A stretch of 64,000 nt of DNA from contig NZ_JAEMVC010000002.1 in NCBI RefSeq assembly GCF_029215985.1, positions 62,001-126,000 of the forward strand. Direction: 5' to 3'. The translations under genes were made by a program, and so were the position numbers. The first letter of the stretch is position 1, and every line of letters begins with the position of its first letter. Below, in pieces: positions 8,796-16,231 of this stretch. The notes beneath the pieces are model-generated. The model saw only the letters and a list, made by a program, of their open reading frames with translations, was not told the origin of the DNA and did no database searches. The stretch comes from Sulfurimonas sp. SAG-AH-194-C21 (GTDB lineage: Bacteria; Campylobacterota; Campylobacteria; Campylobacterales; Sulfurimonadaceae).

Positions 8796-10007
8796 ATGGA
8801 AGTCATTTATGTATCAAAACAAAAAATAGTTGATAATACAAACCACCTCTTTGCTAATGAATTAGTTTTTAAAGACTCAGCAAAAAAACGTCTAGGTTTT
8901 TCCAACTCTTTACAGTCTACAGCAAAGTTAATATTAGATGTAATAAGTAGCGCAAAACTCAACAATATTATTGGTATAAGATCAAAAGCTTTTATCAATG
9001 TTGATGAGACAACTTTAACAAAGGGTGTTTTGGATATTTTAGATAAAGATAGATTTATTTTAAATATCTTAGAAGATATAGTGCTAACAGAAGAAGTCAT
9101 CAAAAAAATCATCGAGTATAAAAAACAAGGTTTTTCCTTCTCATTAGAGCATTTCGACTCAAGTGCTCGAATGCTTATTAAGTTTAAAAGGCTTTTTAAC
9201 TATATTGACATTATAAAGATGGATATCATTCTCTCCGAATATGAAAATCTTAAAAAAGTTATGGGAAAATTTAAACAAACTCGTATAAAACTTCTTGCAC
9301 AAGGTGTTGAGTATAAAGAAGATTTCGAAGATTGTAAAGATATGGGATTTGACTACTTTGAAGGTTCTTATGTTGATAAACCTGAACTCGTCGAACTGGA
9401 AGTCACCAAAGAACCTGCACAAATGGTTATTTTACATCTTATTCAGATTATAAAAAACAACAACACAACTGAGGAGTTGGAGCACTACATAAAACAACAA
9501 GCCGACCTCTCCTTTAAATTGATTCAGTTTTTTAACAATATTGTACAACTCGAGATACGAATAGAATCTTTAACACAAGTAATTACTCTCATGGGTCGGA
9601 ATAAACTACTTAGATGGTTAGTTCTATATCTATACAGCGAAGTTTCAACTAAAGGTGCTTCGAAAACACTCTTAGAACTTGCAATGCGTAGAGCAGAAAG
9701 TATGGAAGCTGATGCTGATGCAAAAGATAAAGACAAGGCATACTTAGCAGGTATGTTCTCCCTTTTAGGGTCCATTTTTGATACTGATATTAAAGAATTA
9801 ATGGAGAGAGTAAAAATGGATACGGATATTACAATGTTAGTAATTCACAAAAAAGGCATTTTTGCTTCTAGTCTAATGCGTGCTGAAATTGCAGAAAAAG
9901 AATATCTTAAAAAGAAAATGTTAGAAAATTTTGAGAAATTAAATACATCTGATTTGGTGACAACACTAGAAGATGGTGGTGTGAGTCTAGATAAGGATGA
10001 CATATAA
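8796..10007 (+). CDS. EAL-like/HDOD domain signalling protein
   Basis: Protein of 403 residues from the ATG at 8796 (GGAG at 8786-8789 supports this start; the frame extends to a TTG at 8784 within that site). The N-terminal half resembles an EAL domain of the YuxH type, but the catalytic EAL signature is absent, so c-di-GMP hydrolysis is unlikely. The C-terminal half is an HDOD domain (about 190-390, with KLIQFFNN). Such proteins usually act as protein-interaction or c-di-GMP-related regulators. The partner is unknown. Confidence 0.8.
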   Translation: MEVIYVSKQKIVDNTNHLFANELVFKDSAKKRLGFSNSLQSTAKLILDVISSAKLNNIIGIRSKAFINVDETTLTKGVLDILDKDRFILNILEDIVLTEEVIKKIIEYKKQGFSFSLEHFDSSARMLIKFKRLFNYIDIIKMDIILSEYENLKKVMGKFKQTRIKLLAQGVEYKEDFEDCKDMGFDYFEGSYVDKPELVELEVTKEPAQMVILHLIQIIKNNNTTEELEHYIKQQADLSFKLIQFFNNIVQLEIRIESLTQVITLMGRNKLLRWLVLYLYSEVSTKGASKTLLELAMRRAESMEADADAKDKDKAYLAGMFSLLGSIFDTDIKELMERVKMDTDITMLVIHKKGIFASSLMRAEIAEKEYLKKKMLENFEKLNTSDLVTTLEDGGVSLDKDDI

Positions 10008-10017
10008 AATAAACTTT

Positions 10018-10026
10018 TGATATAAT
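10018..10026 (+). promoter_or_regulatory. Extended -10 promoter of the DUF445 gene
   Basis: TGATATAAT lies 24 bases before the ATG at 10050, with GGAG in between. The same TGATATAAT form recurs elsewhere in the window. Confidence 0.5.
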
Positions 10027-10049
10027 TCAAGTTAAATACTGGAGTCCTT

Positions 10050-10757
10050 ATGTTTTTAAATAAAAGTTTTGTCACAAATACTCTTGCACTTGTCCTTGTT
10101 GGGTTATCTTTTGTCTTTTTAGACTTTCACCATGCCCTACTTTTTACAGGACTTTTTGCCCTCTCTGGCGCACTTACAAACCAACTTGCTATTCATATGC
10201 TCTTTGAAAAAGTGCCTCTTTTGTATGGAAGTGGAGTAATTCCTCTACGTTTTGAAGCCTTTAAAGCATCAATCAAAAATCTTATGATGAATGAGTTTTT
10301 CACTAGAGAACAGTTAGAAAACTTTTTTAAAAATGAAGAGCAAAAAATCAATCTTGAACCTATCATAGAAGAAACAGACTTCTCACCTGCGTTTGATGCA
10401 CTCTCAAAAACAGTTATGGAGTCCTCTTTTGGTGGTATGCTTGGTATGTTTGGTGGAGAAACAGCACTAGAGAGTCTCAAAGAACCATTTTCAAATAAAA
10501 TGAGAGCAGCTGTTATAAAGATAGTAAACTCTGAAACTTTTAACAACACTATGCAAAATCATCTACAAAGTTCTTCTCTAAATGAAGATATGCTAAATTC
10601 TATTGAGACTGTTATAGACTCGCGTTTAGATAGTCTCACACCAGAGCTTGTAAAAGAGATGGTTCAAAAACTTATAAAAGAGCATCTTGACTGGCTTGTA
10701 GTCTGGGGTGGTGTTTTTGGTGGAGTTATTGGATTAGTGAGTTCTTTTTTTATCTAA
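10050..10757 (+). CDS. DUF445 family membrane protein
   Basis: A 235-residue protein with hydrophobic segments at both ends (about 8-45 and 213-233). The family hallmark region GALTNQLAIHMLFEKVPL is followed by GSGVIPLRFEAFK. This matches DUF445 (YheB-like) proteins, whose function is not established; they are inner-membrane proteins with a large helical cytosolic part. It converges on the exonuclease gene with a 2-base gap. Confidence 0.85.
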   Translation: MFLNKSFVTNTLALVLVGLSFVFLDFHHALLFTGLFALSGALTNQLAIHMLFEKVPLLYGSGVIPLRFEAFKASIKNLMMNEFFTREQLENFFKNEEQKINLEPIIEETDFSPAFDALSKTVMESSFGGMLGMFGGETALESLKEPFSNKMRAAVIKIVNSETFNNTMQNHLQSSSLNEDMLNSIETVIDSRLDSLTPELVKEMVQKLIKEHLDWLVVWGGVFGGVIGLVSSFFI

Positions 10758-10759
10758 AA

Positions 10760-11443
10760 CTAAACTTCACTACTGATGTCATACTCACCATTATTAAAGT
10801 CAACTTCAAACCATTGAGGCATAGCTTTTAAAACAAATGGGTACTCATTTATAAGATGTATGATAGTGTCATATACAACCGTTGCATCTTCTGAGGCATA
10901 CTTGATTTGTTTATCTGAGAGTGCATCTGCTTCCCAGTTTGATACACTTACTTTCTTTGATTTTTGTAGGTTTCTTTTGAGAAAAACTTTTGCTACTTTT
11001 TTCGCACCTATACTATTTTTGGCTGTAAGTTTTGAAAAAATAGTATCTAGGTCAAGTGTGCCTTTCATATGAATCTTATACTCATCATAGAGGGCTTTTT
11101 TATCACCTACTAAATTTATCCCGATTTTAATAAAATTCCTGTCTCGGATAAAATCTAAGAGTGGTGTAATATCTTTGATTTTGAGTACTTGTATAAGATA
11201 ACACTCAGTAGCATTTGCCATCTGGATAAGTGAAATCTTATTTGCTTTTTCACCTTTTTTGAAAGTGGGTTTTTGTTCACTATCAAAACCAATGAGTTTT
11301 GTCTTTCTCAGAGATGTTATCGCTTCTTTTAACTCTTGGGCTGTTTGGACTATACATACTTTTCTAGATCCAGTTGTGTACTCTTCTAAAAGGCTTTCTT
11401 CGTTTGACTTAGGCTCGTCAAGTAGTGCAAAGAACTCTGTCAT
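10760..11443 (-). CDS. DEDDy 3'-5' exonuclease (RNase D-like)
   Basis: A 227-residue exonuclease-fold protein. ExoI is GFDSEQ (D54, E56), ExoII includes NLVGDKKAL (D114) and ExoIII is KYASEDA (Y182, D186), the full DEDDy set. It likely trims RNA or DNA 3' ends. The first usable start is ATG 11443, but the frame stays open for about 46 codons upstream (to about 11580) with protein-like sequence and no ATG, GTG or TTG. The true N-terminus may therefore be longer (see findings). It follows the S4 gene on the same strand. Confidence 0.85.
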   Translation of the reverse strand: MTEFFALLDEPKSNEESLLEEYTTGSRKVCIVQTAQELKEAITSLRKTKLIGFDSEQKPTFKKGEKANKISLIQMANATECYLIQVLKIKDITPLLDFIRDRNFIKIGINLVGDKKALYDEYKIHMKGTLDLDTIFSKLTAKNSIGAKKVAKVFLKRNLQKSKKVSVSNWEADALSDKQIKYASEDATVVYDTIIHLINEYPFVLKAMPQWFEVDFNNGEYDISSEV

Positions 11444-11577
11444 TAACTTTAAGGAGTCTGAGCCATTCGTTAAAACTTCACTTATAGCCTTGTTGAGTTC
11501 TTTTATAGTCTCAGTTCCAGCGAACTTCTCTATTAAAGCAAGTCGTTTTTCATTAGCTATAAGTTCTATTGCTTTGA

Positions 11578-11808
11578 TTATTCTTTTCCAGCGACTACAT
11601 CAATCTCAACATCACCACCAATAACAAGGTGATCACCTGCAATGATTTTTGCACGTTTACGTAACTCTGGTTCGCCGTTACGCAGTACATAACCATCTGA
11701 TACTATCATTTTTGCCTGAGCACCACTATCTACTAAGTCTAGTACTTTAATCAGTTTAAAAAGTTCTATATATTCATCTTTGAGTTCAAATTGCATCATT
11801 TTTATCAT
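11578..11808 (-). CDS. Small S4-domain RNA-binding protein
   Basis: A 76-residue protein that is little more than one S4 domain (about 20-70), similar in size to YbcJ/RqcP-type proteins. The motif with an SGAQAK turn followed by V-x-x-N-G-E fits RNA binding on a basic surface. The start could be Met1, Met4 or Met5, all clustered. Its stop is directly followed, in another frame, by the open region leading into the exonuclease, suggesting co-transcription. A ribosome- or tRNA-related role is inferred from the family only. Confidence 0.8.
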   Translation of the reverse strand: MIKMMQFELKDEYIELFKLIKVLDLVDSGAQAKMIVSDGYVLRNGEPELRKRAKIIAGDHLVIGGDVEIDVVAGKE

Positions 11809-11930
11809 TCCTGCTTATCTTTTATATATGAAACTATGCCATAATCTTCATTTTCTTTATTGACTTATAATAATTTAATATATGTTTCATAAGGTAGCCT
11901 TTTATTAAATTTATTTGAATTTCTTTATAT

Positions 11931-11943
11931 TTTGTGTATAAAT
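11931..11943 (+). promoter_or_regulatory. Candidate promoter of the porin gene
   Basis: A TATAAA element (11937-11942) in an AT-rich 205-base gap upstream of the porin ATG at 12014, which also has a strong AAGGAG ribosome site (12002-12007). No operator was recognised in the rest of the gap. Confidence 0.4.
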
Positions 11944-12013
11944 GTGATAAACGACACAAACACCACACAGTAGTCAAATATACTTTTAATACTTAAGGAA
12001 CAAGGAGAACAAA

Positions 12014-13129
12014 ATGAAGAACAATTTAAAAGGGATCACACTAATGTCATTCTTTGCATCTACACTACTTTCAACTCAGCTTTTTGGAGCAAATATTGAA
12101 CAGCTAGCACAAGATGTTGAGCTACTAAAAGCGAACTTAGAGAGTAATTCTAAGTCAGGTTTTCAACTTGCAGGTTATGCTGCATTTGATTACTCAGATA
12201 AAGACTTTTCTGGTGTAAAATTTGCACCTATTTTTCATGCAAAGTATGGAGATATATTTCAGTTTGAAGGAGAGTTAGAGTTTAATGTAGACAGTAAAGG
12301 TGAAACTGTCACTGAGCTAGAATATGCGGCAGGAACTATTTTTCTAAATGATTATATGGGTCTACAAGTTGGTAAATTCATGTCACCAGTCGGTCAATTT
12401 GTTCAAAATCAACACCCTTCATGGATTAACAAACTTCCAGCCACTCCTGTAGGATTTGGACATGATGGTGCAGCACCAACATCAAATGTAGGTGTTGCTC
12501 TTCGTGGTGGTTTACCAAAAATGGGCGATATCAGAAGTAACTATGTTCTTTTTGTAGCAAATGCTTCTGTATATGGTAAAGTTGAAGATGGTGCTATCGA
12601 AGGCAGTATTGATGCAAATGGTAGAACCTCTTCAAATGGAGCTGCACCAACAATAGGTGGTCGTTATGCGATTAACCCTGTAGGTAATATGGAAGTGGGT
12701 ATTTCAGGTTCATTTGGTCAAATATCTGATGTAGATCAGTCTAGCTCGACTAGAGACTATAGTGTTTTCGATGTTGACTTTATGTATAACATTGATGCTA
12801 TTTCACTAAAAGGGGAATATGTACAACAAGATATAGGTACAAGTGACATCAGTAGTTTTGATACGGAGGGTGGCACATGGGCCGCATGGTATGCACAAGC
12901 GTCTTATCTTTTTGCTTTTGCACCAATAGAGCCTGTAATTCGTTACAGTGACTATCACAATCCAGAGCTACAACGTAATCAGTTAGCACTCGGACTAAAC
13001 TATCTTTTTGCCAGCAACCTTGTTGCTAAACTAGCTTTTGAAGTAAATACAAATGAAGATTCAGCAGTACCATCTGATGGACTTTATAATGAAGATATCT
13101 TACGTATGCAATTAGCATTTGGTTTCTAG
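12014..13129 (+). CDS. Outer-membrane beta-barrel porin-like protein
   Basis: A 371-residue protein with a Sec signal peptide (about 1-27, ending FG-A). A short coiled coil (IEQLAQDVELLKANLES) is followed by alternating-residue beta-strands and a C-terminal LRMQLAFGF ending in Phe, the outer-membrane barrel assembly signature. Its layout resembles phosphate-selective or general porins with an N-terminal coiled coil, but the substrate is unknown. It lies 9 bases before a small cytochrome c gene, so the two are probably co-transcribed. Confidence 0.85.
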   Translation: MKNNLKGITLMSFFASTLLSTQLFGANIEQLAQDVELLKANLESNSKSGFQLAGYAAFDYSDKDFSGVKFAPIFHAKYGDIFQFEGELEFNVDSKGETVTELEYAAGTIFLNDYMGLQVGKFMSPVGQFVQNQHPSWINKLPATPVGFGHDGAAPTSNVGVALRGGLPKMGDIRSNYVLFVANASVYGKVEDGAIEGSIDANGRTSSNGAAPTIGGRYAINPVGNMEVGISGSFGQISDVDQSSSTRDYSVFDVDFMYNIDAISLKGEYVQQDIGTSDISSFDTEGGTWAAWYAQASYLFAFAPIEPVIRYSDYHNPELQRNQLALGLNYLFASNLVAKLAFEVNTNEDSAVPSDGLYNEDILRMQLAFGF

Positions 13130-13138
13130 GAGTAAACA

Positions 13139-13423
13139 ATGAAAAACTTAATAAAAATAACAGCAACACTTTTACTACTTGGTGGACTTAACTCTGCTTC
13201 GGCTATGGATTTATCTAAGGCAGATATAGGAAATGGAGCAGCAGTATGGTCTGATGTATGTATGCGATGTCATAATGTTCGCCTACCAGAAGACTTAAAC
13301 AAACGTGCATGGGAATACTCAATGAACCATATGAGAATCCGTGCAGGTCTTACAGGACAAGAGACACGAGATATCTTAGCATTCATATTAGCTTCTAAAA
13401 CTAAAGATGATGCGCATAACTAA
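13139..13423 (+). CDS. Small monoheme c-type cytochrome
   Basis: A 94-residue exported protein. The signal peptide (about 1-22, ASA) is followed by a single heme site, CMRCH (C41, C44, H45). A Met in MNHMRIRAG is a candidate distal ligand. It is a periplasmic electron carrier or a subunit of a redox complex. It sits 9 bases downstream of the porin gene, so it may work with a substrate that enters through that porin. The redox partner is not encoded nearby. Confidence 0.88.
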   Translation: MKNLIKITATLLLLGGLNSASAMDLSKADIGNGAAVWSDVCMRCHNVRLPEDLNKRAWEYSMNHMRIRAGLTGQETRDILAFILASKTKDDAHN

Positions 13424-13428
13424 TACGT

Positions 13429-13434
13429 TATAAT
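13429..13434 (+). promoter_or_regulatory. -10 element placed for a leaderless transcript
   Basis: TATAAT ends only 7 bases before the ATG at 13442, so transcription would begin at or next to the start codon. No ribosome-binding site separates them. Confidence 0.35.
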
Positions 13435-13441
13435 TGAGATT

Positions 13442-14083
13442 ATGCAGGTAGGTTCAAACTCACTTTACGATATTGGTTCAAACTATGCCATCAAACTGGG
13501 TGAGAGTCAGACTCTTGTTGTGGATGATGATCCAGTCGCAAAAGCAAGAGCTGAGGCTAAAAAACTTCGTAGTGAGCAGAGTCAAGAAGAACAAAAAGCA
13601 CAAGAGTCAAAAAAAAGTTCTGATCCAAAAGAACTGAGTCAAGATGAAGAGCGTTTAGTAAAAGATCTTGCATCGCGTGACTCAGAAGTAAAAGCTCATG
13701 AAGCAGCCCATCAAGGTGCTGCTGGTGGACTTGCAGGTGCAGCTTCTTACACTTACCAACAGGGTCCAGATGGTCGTATGTATGCCATCGGTGGTGAAGT
13801 CTCTATCTCTACCCCGTCAGGTTCAACACCTGAAGAGACTCTCAAAAATGCTCGCTCTCTCGCTTCAGCAGCACTCGCGGCTGGTGACCCATCACCTCAA
13901 GACTTTTCAGTTGCATCTTCTGCCCGTGTTATGGAGATGAAAGCCCTTCAAGAGATAGCTAAAAAAGCACAAGAAGAGATTGATGGTACTGAGACTTATA
14001 AAAATGCCTCACAGAACAGTTCCCAAAAATCATCACAAGAATCAAACCAAAATGAGCATTCCAACATAGATATTTCCGCCTAG
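13442..14083 (+). CDS. Putative metalloprotease, CJM1_0395/SprA-related family
   Basis: A 213-residue protein. The N-terminal part (about 30-80) is rich in charged residues and Gln. A conserved block contains VKAHEAAHQGAAGG, whose HEAAH fits the zinc-protease HExxH motif. It is followed by YQQGPDGRMYAIGGEVSI and a Ser/Gln/Asn-rich tail. This is the family annotated as putative metalloprotease CJM1_0395, common in Campylobacterota. Proteolysis is predicted from the motif only. No clear signal peptide is seen. The 3' end overlaps the convergent yaiI-type gene by 4 bases. Confidence 0.8.
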   Translation: MQVGSNSLYDIGSNYAIKLGESQTLVVDDDPVAKARAEAKKLRSEQSQEEQKAQESKKSSDPKELSQDEERLVKDLASRDSEVKAHEAAHQGAAGGLAGAASYTYQQGPDGRMYAIGGEVSISTPSGSTPEETLKNARSLASAALAAGDPSPQDFSVASSARVMEMKALQEIAKKAQEEIDGTETYKNASQNSSQKSSQESNQNEHSNIDISA

Positions 14084-14532
14084 TTTTTTTTATATTTTGA
14101 TAAAAAAGCATTAAGCTGATTTGCAAAAGATTGGGCATCTTTTACTCCAAAAGCTTTAGGACCCTTAGTTATCTCCCCACTCTCACGAATTTTTTCCATC
14201 AAGTTTCGCATCGCTAAATACTGTTTGATATTATCCACACTATACAACTCTCCACGATGATCTAATGCATGAGCATTTTTACTGATGATTCGGTCTGCTA
14301 GTGGTATATCCGCAGTTATCACCATGTCACCCACTTGAACCATTTCTACTATCTTATGGTCAGCTTCATCAGCTCCAGCTTCTACTATCATATATGAGAC
14401 ATATTTACTTTTACCAATGCTTATCTTTTTGTTTGCTACGGCTATAGTTTCTATTCTTAAACGCTCAATTTGTTTAAGAAGGATTGGTTTTAGTAAGTTT
14501 GGAAAAGCATCCCCATCAACATATATCTTCAT
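14080..14532 (-). CDS. YaiI/YqxD (DUF188, UPF0178) family protein
   Basis: A 150-residue protein opening with MKIYVDGDAFPN and containing VITADIPLADR and KGPKAFG, hallmarks of the DUF188 family. The fold is PIN-like in relatives, suggesting nucleic-acid handling, but no activity is established. Its start touches the stop of the upstream rhodanese gene (base 14532), so the two are probably co-transcribed. Confidence 0.88.
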   Translation of the reverse strand: MKIYVDGDAFPNLLKPILLKQIERLRIETIAVANKKISIGKSKYVSYMIVEAGADEADHKIVEMVQVGDMVITADIPLADRIISKNAHALDHRGELYSVDNIKQYLAMRNLMEKIRESGEITKGPKAFGVKDAQSFANQLNAFLSKYKKN

Positions 14533-14897
14533 TATCTCTCTTTAATCTTTCTATTATATTCACTTTGCGTAGCGACATCATAAACTTCATATCCATGTTT
14601 AGATAGGATGTCTGCTGCAACACTACTTCTACTTCCACTACGACAGTAAACTACTAAAACTTTATTCTGAGGCACTCTAGCTAATGTTTTTACAAGCTCT
14701 TGCACGGGGATATTTATTGCACCAATAATATGATGATCTTTATATTCCTCACGGGTACGCACGTCTATAAGGACAGCTCCCTTTTCTATAGCTTTATGAG
14801 CAGCTAATAATATATTGTCATCAACTGTTTTACTACATCCAGTAAAATAGCTCATGACTAAAAGTGAAAATAATGTGTTTATTAAAAAGTATTTCAT
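14532..14897 (-). CDS. Rhodanese-like lipoprotein
   Basis: A 121-residue exported protein. The signal sequence ends in the lipobox YFTGC, so it should be anchored as a lipoprotein. A single rhodanese domain follows, with LIDVRTREEY and active-site Cys in VYCRSGSRS. It likely carries sulfane sulfur in the periplasm. It is the second exported rhodanese in the window (the other is at 2707-3105), and the two differ in anchoring. Confidence 0.88.
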   Translation of the reverse strand: MKYFLINTLFSLLVMSYFTGCSKTVDDNILLAAHKAIEKGAVLIDVRTREEYKDHHIIGAINIPVQELVKTLARVPQNKVLVVYCRSGSRSSVAADILSKHGYEVYDVATQSEYNRKIKER

Positions 14898-14950
14898 AAG
14901 TTCTTCTTTGTGTTGGTAAATTTATTGTCAGAAGTATAGCGAGAATGCTA

Positions 14951-15199
14951 TTAAGTGATATTTATAAGCTTTAGTTTCTCTTTTCTTGAAAGCTTTTTGA
15001 TGGCATACTCGCGTTTACAAGCCGAACTTCTATCTTCGCTATCTTCACTATAAACCAACTCAACAGGACGACGAAGTTTTGTGTACTTCGCTCCCTTATC
15101 TGAGTTGTTGTGTTCATCGAGACGGCGTTTTATGTCTGTGGTGATGCCTGTATAAAGAGTATTATCAGAACATTGAAGTATGTAAACGAAGTAAGCCAA
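14951..15199 (-). CDS. GIY-YIG nuclease-superfamily protein (UPF0213/YhbQ-like)
   Basis: An 82-residue protein consisting of one GIY-YIG domain: VYILQC, then LYTGIT in place of the GIY/YIG pair, followed by DIKRRLDEHN. Small stand-alone members of this group are common in bacteria and may act on structured DNA, though most are uncharacterised. The gene is divergent from the nucleotidase gene. Confidence 0.88.
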   Translation of the reverse strand: MAYFVYILQCSDNTLYTGITTDIKRRLDEHNNSDKGAKYTKLRRPVELVYSEDSEDRSSACKREYAIKKLSRKEKLKLINIT

Positions 15200-15231
15200 A
15201 AAGTGCCTTTAGAGTTTTAAAGAAATTTTAC

Positions 15232-15237
15232 TATAAT
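15232..15237 (+). promoter_or_regulatory. -10 element of the 5'-nucleotidase gene
   Basis: TATAAT, 22 bases before the TTG start at 15260, with AAAAGGA (15247-15253) as ribosome site. Confidence 0.45.
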
Positions 15238-15259
15238 ATCCATTATAAAAGGATATATT

Positions 15260-16210
15260 TTGGCTTATACACTAGATAAAACACTCGTAATAGGTATCTC
15301 TGCTACTGCACTTTTTGATCTAAGTGAGGCTGACAAACTTTACAGAGATGAATACATCAAACACCCTGATACTGCTATTGAAATATACCGTGCTTTTATG
15401 CTTAAAAATGAAGATGTAGTACTTGATGAGGGTATTGGTTTTCCACTTGTTAAAGCCCTACTTAATCTCAACCGCTACCAAAAAAAGGGAGAGCCACCAC
15501 TTGTTGAAGTTGTCATTATGTCAAGAAACTCTCCTGACACAGGGGTTCAAGTTCTAAACACCATCCGAGAACTCTCACTTAATGTCACTCGCTCTGCGTT
15601 TACTGCGGGAGAATCTTCTGCAGATTACCTTGATGCCTTTGATGTTGACCTTTTTCTCACAACAAATGAGAGTGATGCTCAAAAGGTTATAGACCGTGGC
15701 GTTTGTGCTTCTGCTGTTTTAAACATACCACCAGAGTATAAATGTGACACTGACGATGAACAAGTACGTATCGCGTTTGATGGGGATGCTGTGCTCTTTG
15801 ATGAGAGTAGTGAACTTGTCTACAAAGAAGAAGGTTTAGAAGCTTTTCATAAAAATGAAATTGAGGAAGAAAACACACCGATGAAAGAGGGTCCCTTTGC
15901 TGCGTTTCTCATCAAGTTAGCCAAACTCCAAGAGAGACTTCCTATGAAAATGGAGTTCTCACCTATACGGATAGCCATAGTTACAGCACGAAATGCTCCT
16001 GCTGACTTACGGGTTATAAAAACACTGAGACATTGGGGTGTGTATGTGGATGAGGCATTTTTCTTAGGCGGGTTAGAAAAAAGTAAGATTCTAAAGTCAT
16101 TTAAAGCACATATTTTCTTTGATGACCAAGATGTACATCTAAAGAACTCATCTCTAGTTGTTCCATCTGGAAAAGTTTTATACCCATCACATTCTAAACT
16201 AAAGAACTAG
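15260..16210 (+). CDS. Cytosolic 5'-nucleotidase (NT5C1-like family)
   Basis: A 316-residue protein matching the bacterial relatives of cytosolic 5'-nucleotidase 1. It opens with LVIGISATALFDLSEADKLY, and has MSRNSPDTGVQV and, near the end, IFFDDQDVHL, which belong to a HAD-like phosphatase core. It probably dephosphorylates nucleoside monophosphates. The TTG start is supported by AAAAGGA 6 bases upstream. The gene ends inside a strong hairpin shared with the convergent pepN. Confidence 0.85.
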   Translation: MAYTLDKTLVIGISATALFDLSEADKLYRDEYIKHPDTAIEIYRAFMLKNEDVVLDEGIGFPLVKALLNLNRYQKKGEPPLVEVVIMSRNSPDTGVQVLNTIRELSLNVTRSAFTAGESSADYLDAFDVDLFLTTNESDAQKVIDRGVCASAVLNIPPEYKCDTDDEQVRIAFDGDAVLFDESSELVYKEEGLEAFHKNEIEEENTPMKEGPFAAFLIKLAKLQERLPMKMEFSPIRIAIVTARNAPADLRVIKTLRHWGVYVDEAFFLGGLEKSKILKSFKAHIFFDDQDVHLKNSSLVVPSGKVLYPSHSKLKN

Positions 16211-16226
16211 AAATCACTAGTTCTTT
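16201..16226. terminator. Strong hairpin terminator between convergent genes
   Basis: AAAGAACTAG and CTAGTTCTTT form a perfect 10-pair stem with a 6-base loop, overlapping the nucleotidase stop codon. The flanking sequence is T-rich on the plus strand (ATCTTTATTT). It is well placed to stop both convergent transcripts. Confidence 0.6.
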
Positions 16227-16231
16227 CATCT

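Noticed and set aside
13698-13940. 80-codon frame in the second plus-strand frame of the CJM1_0395 gene
   Set aside because: Shadow of the conserved HEAAH-containing frame.
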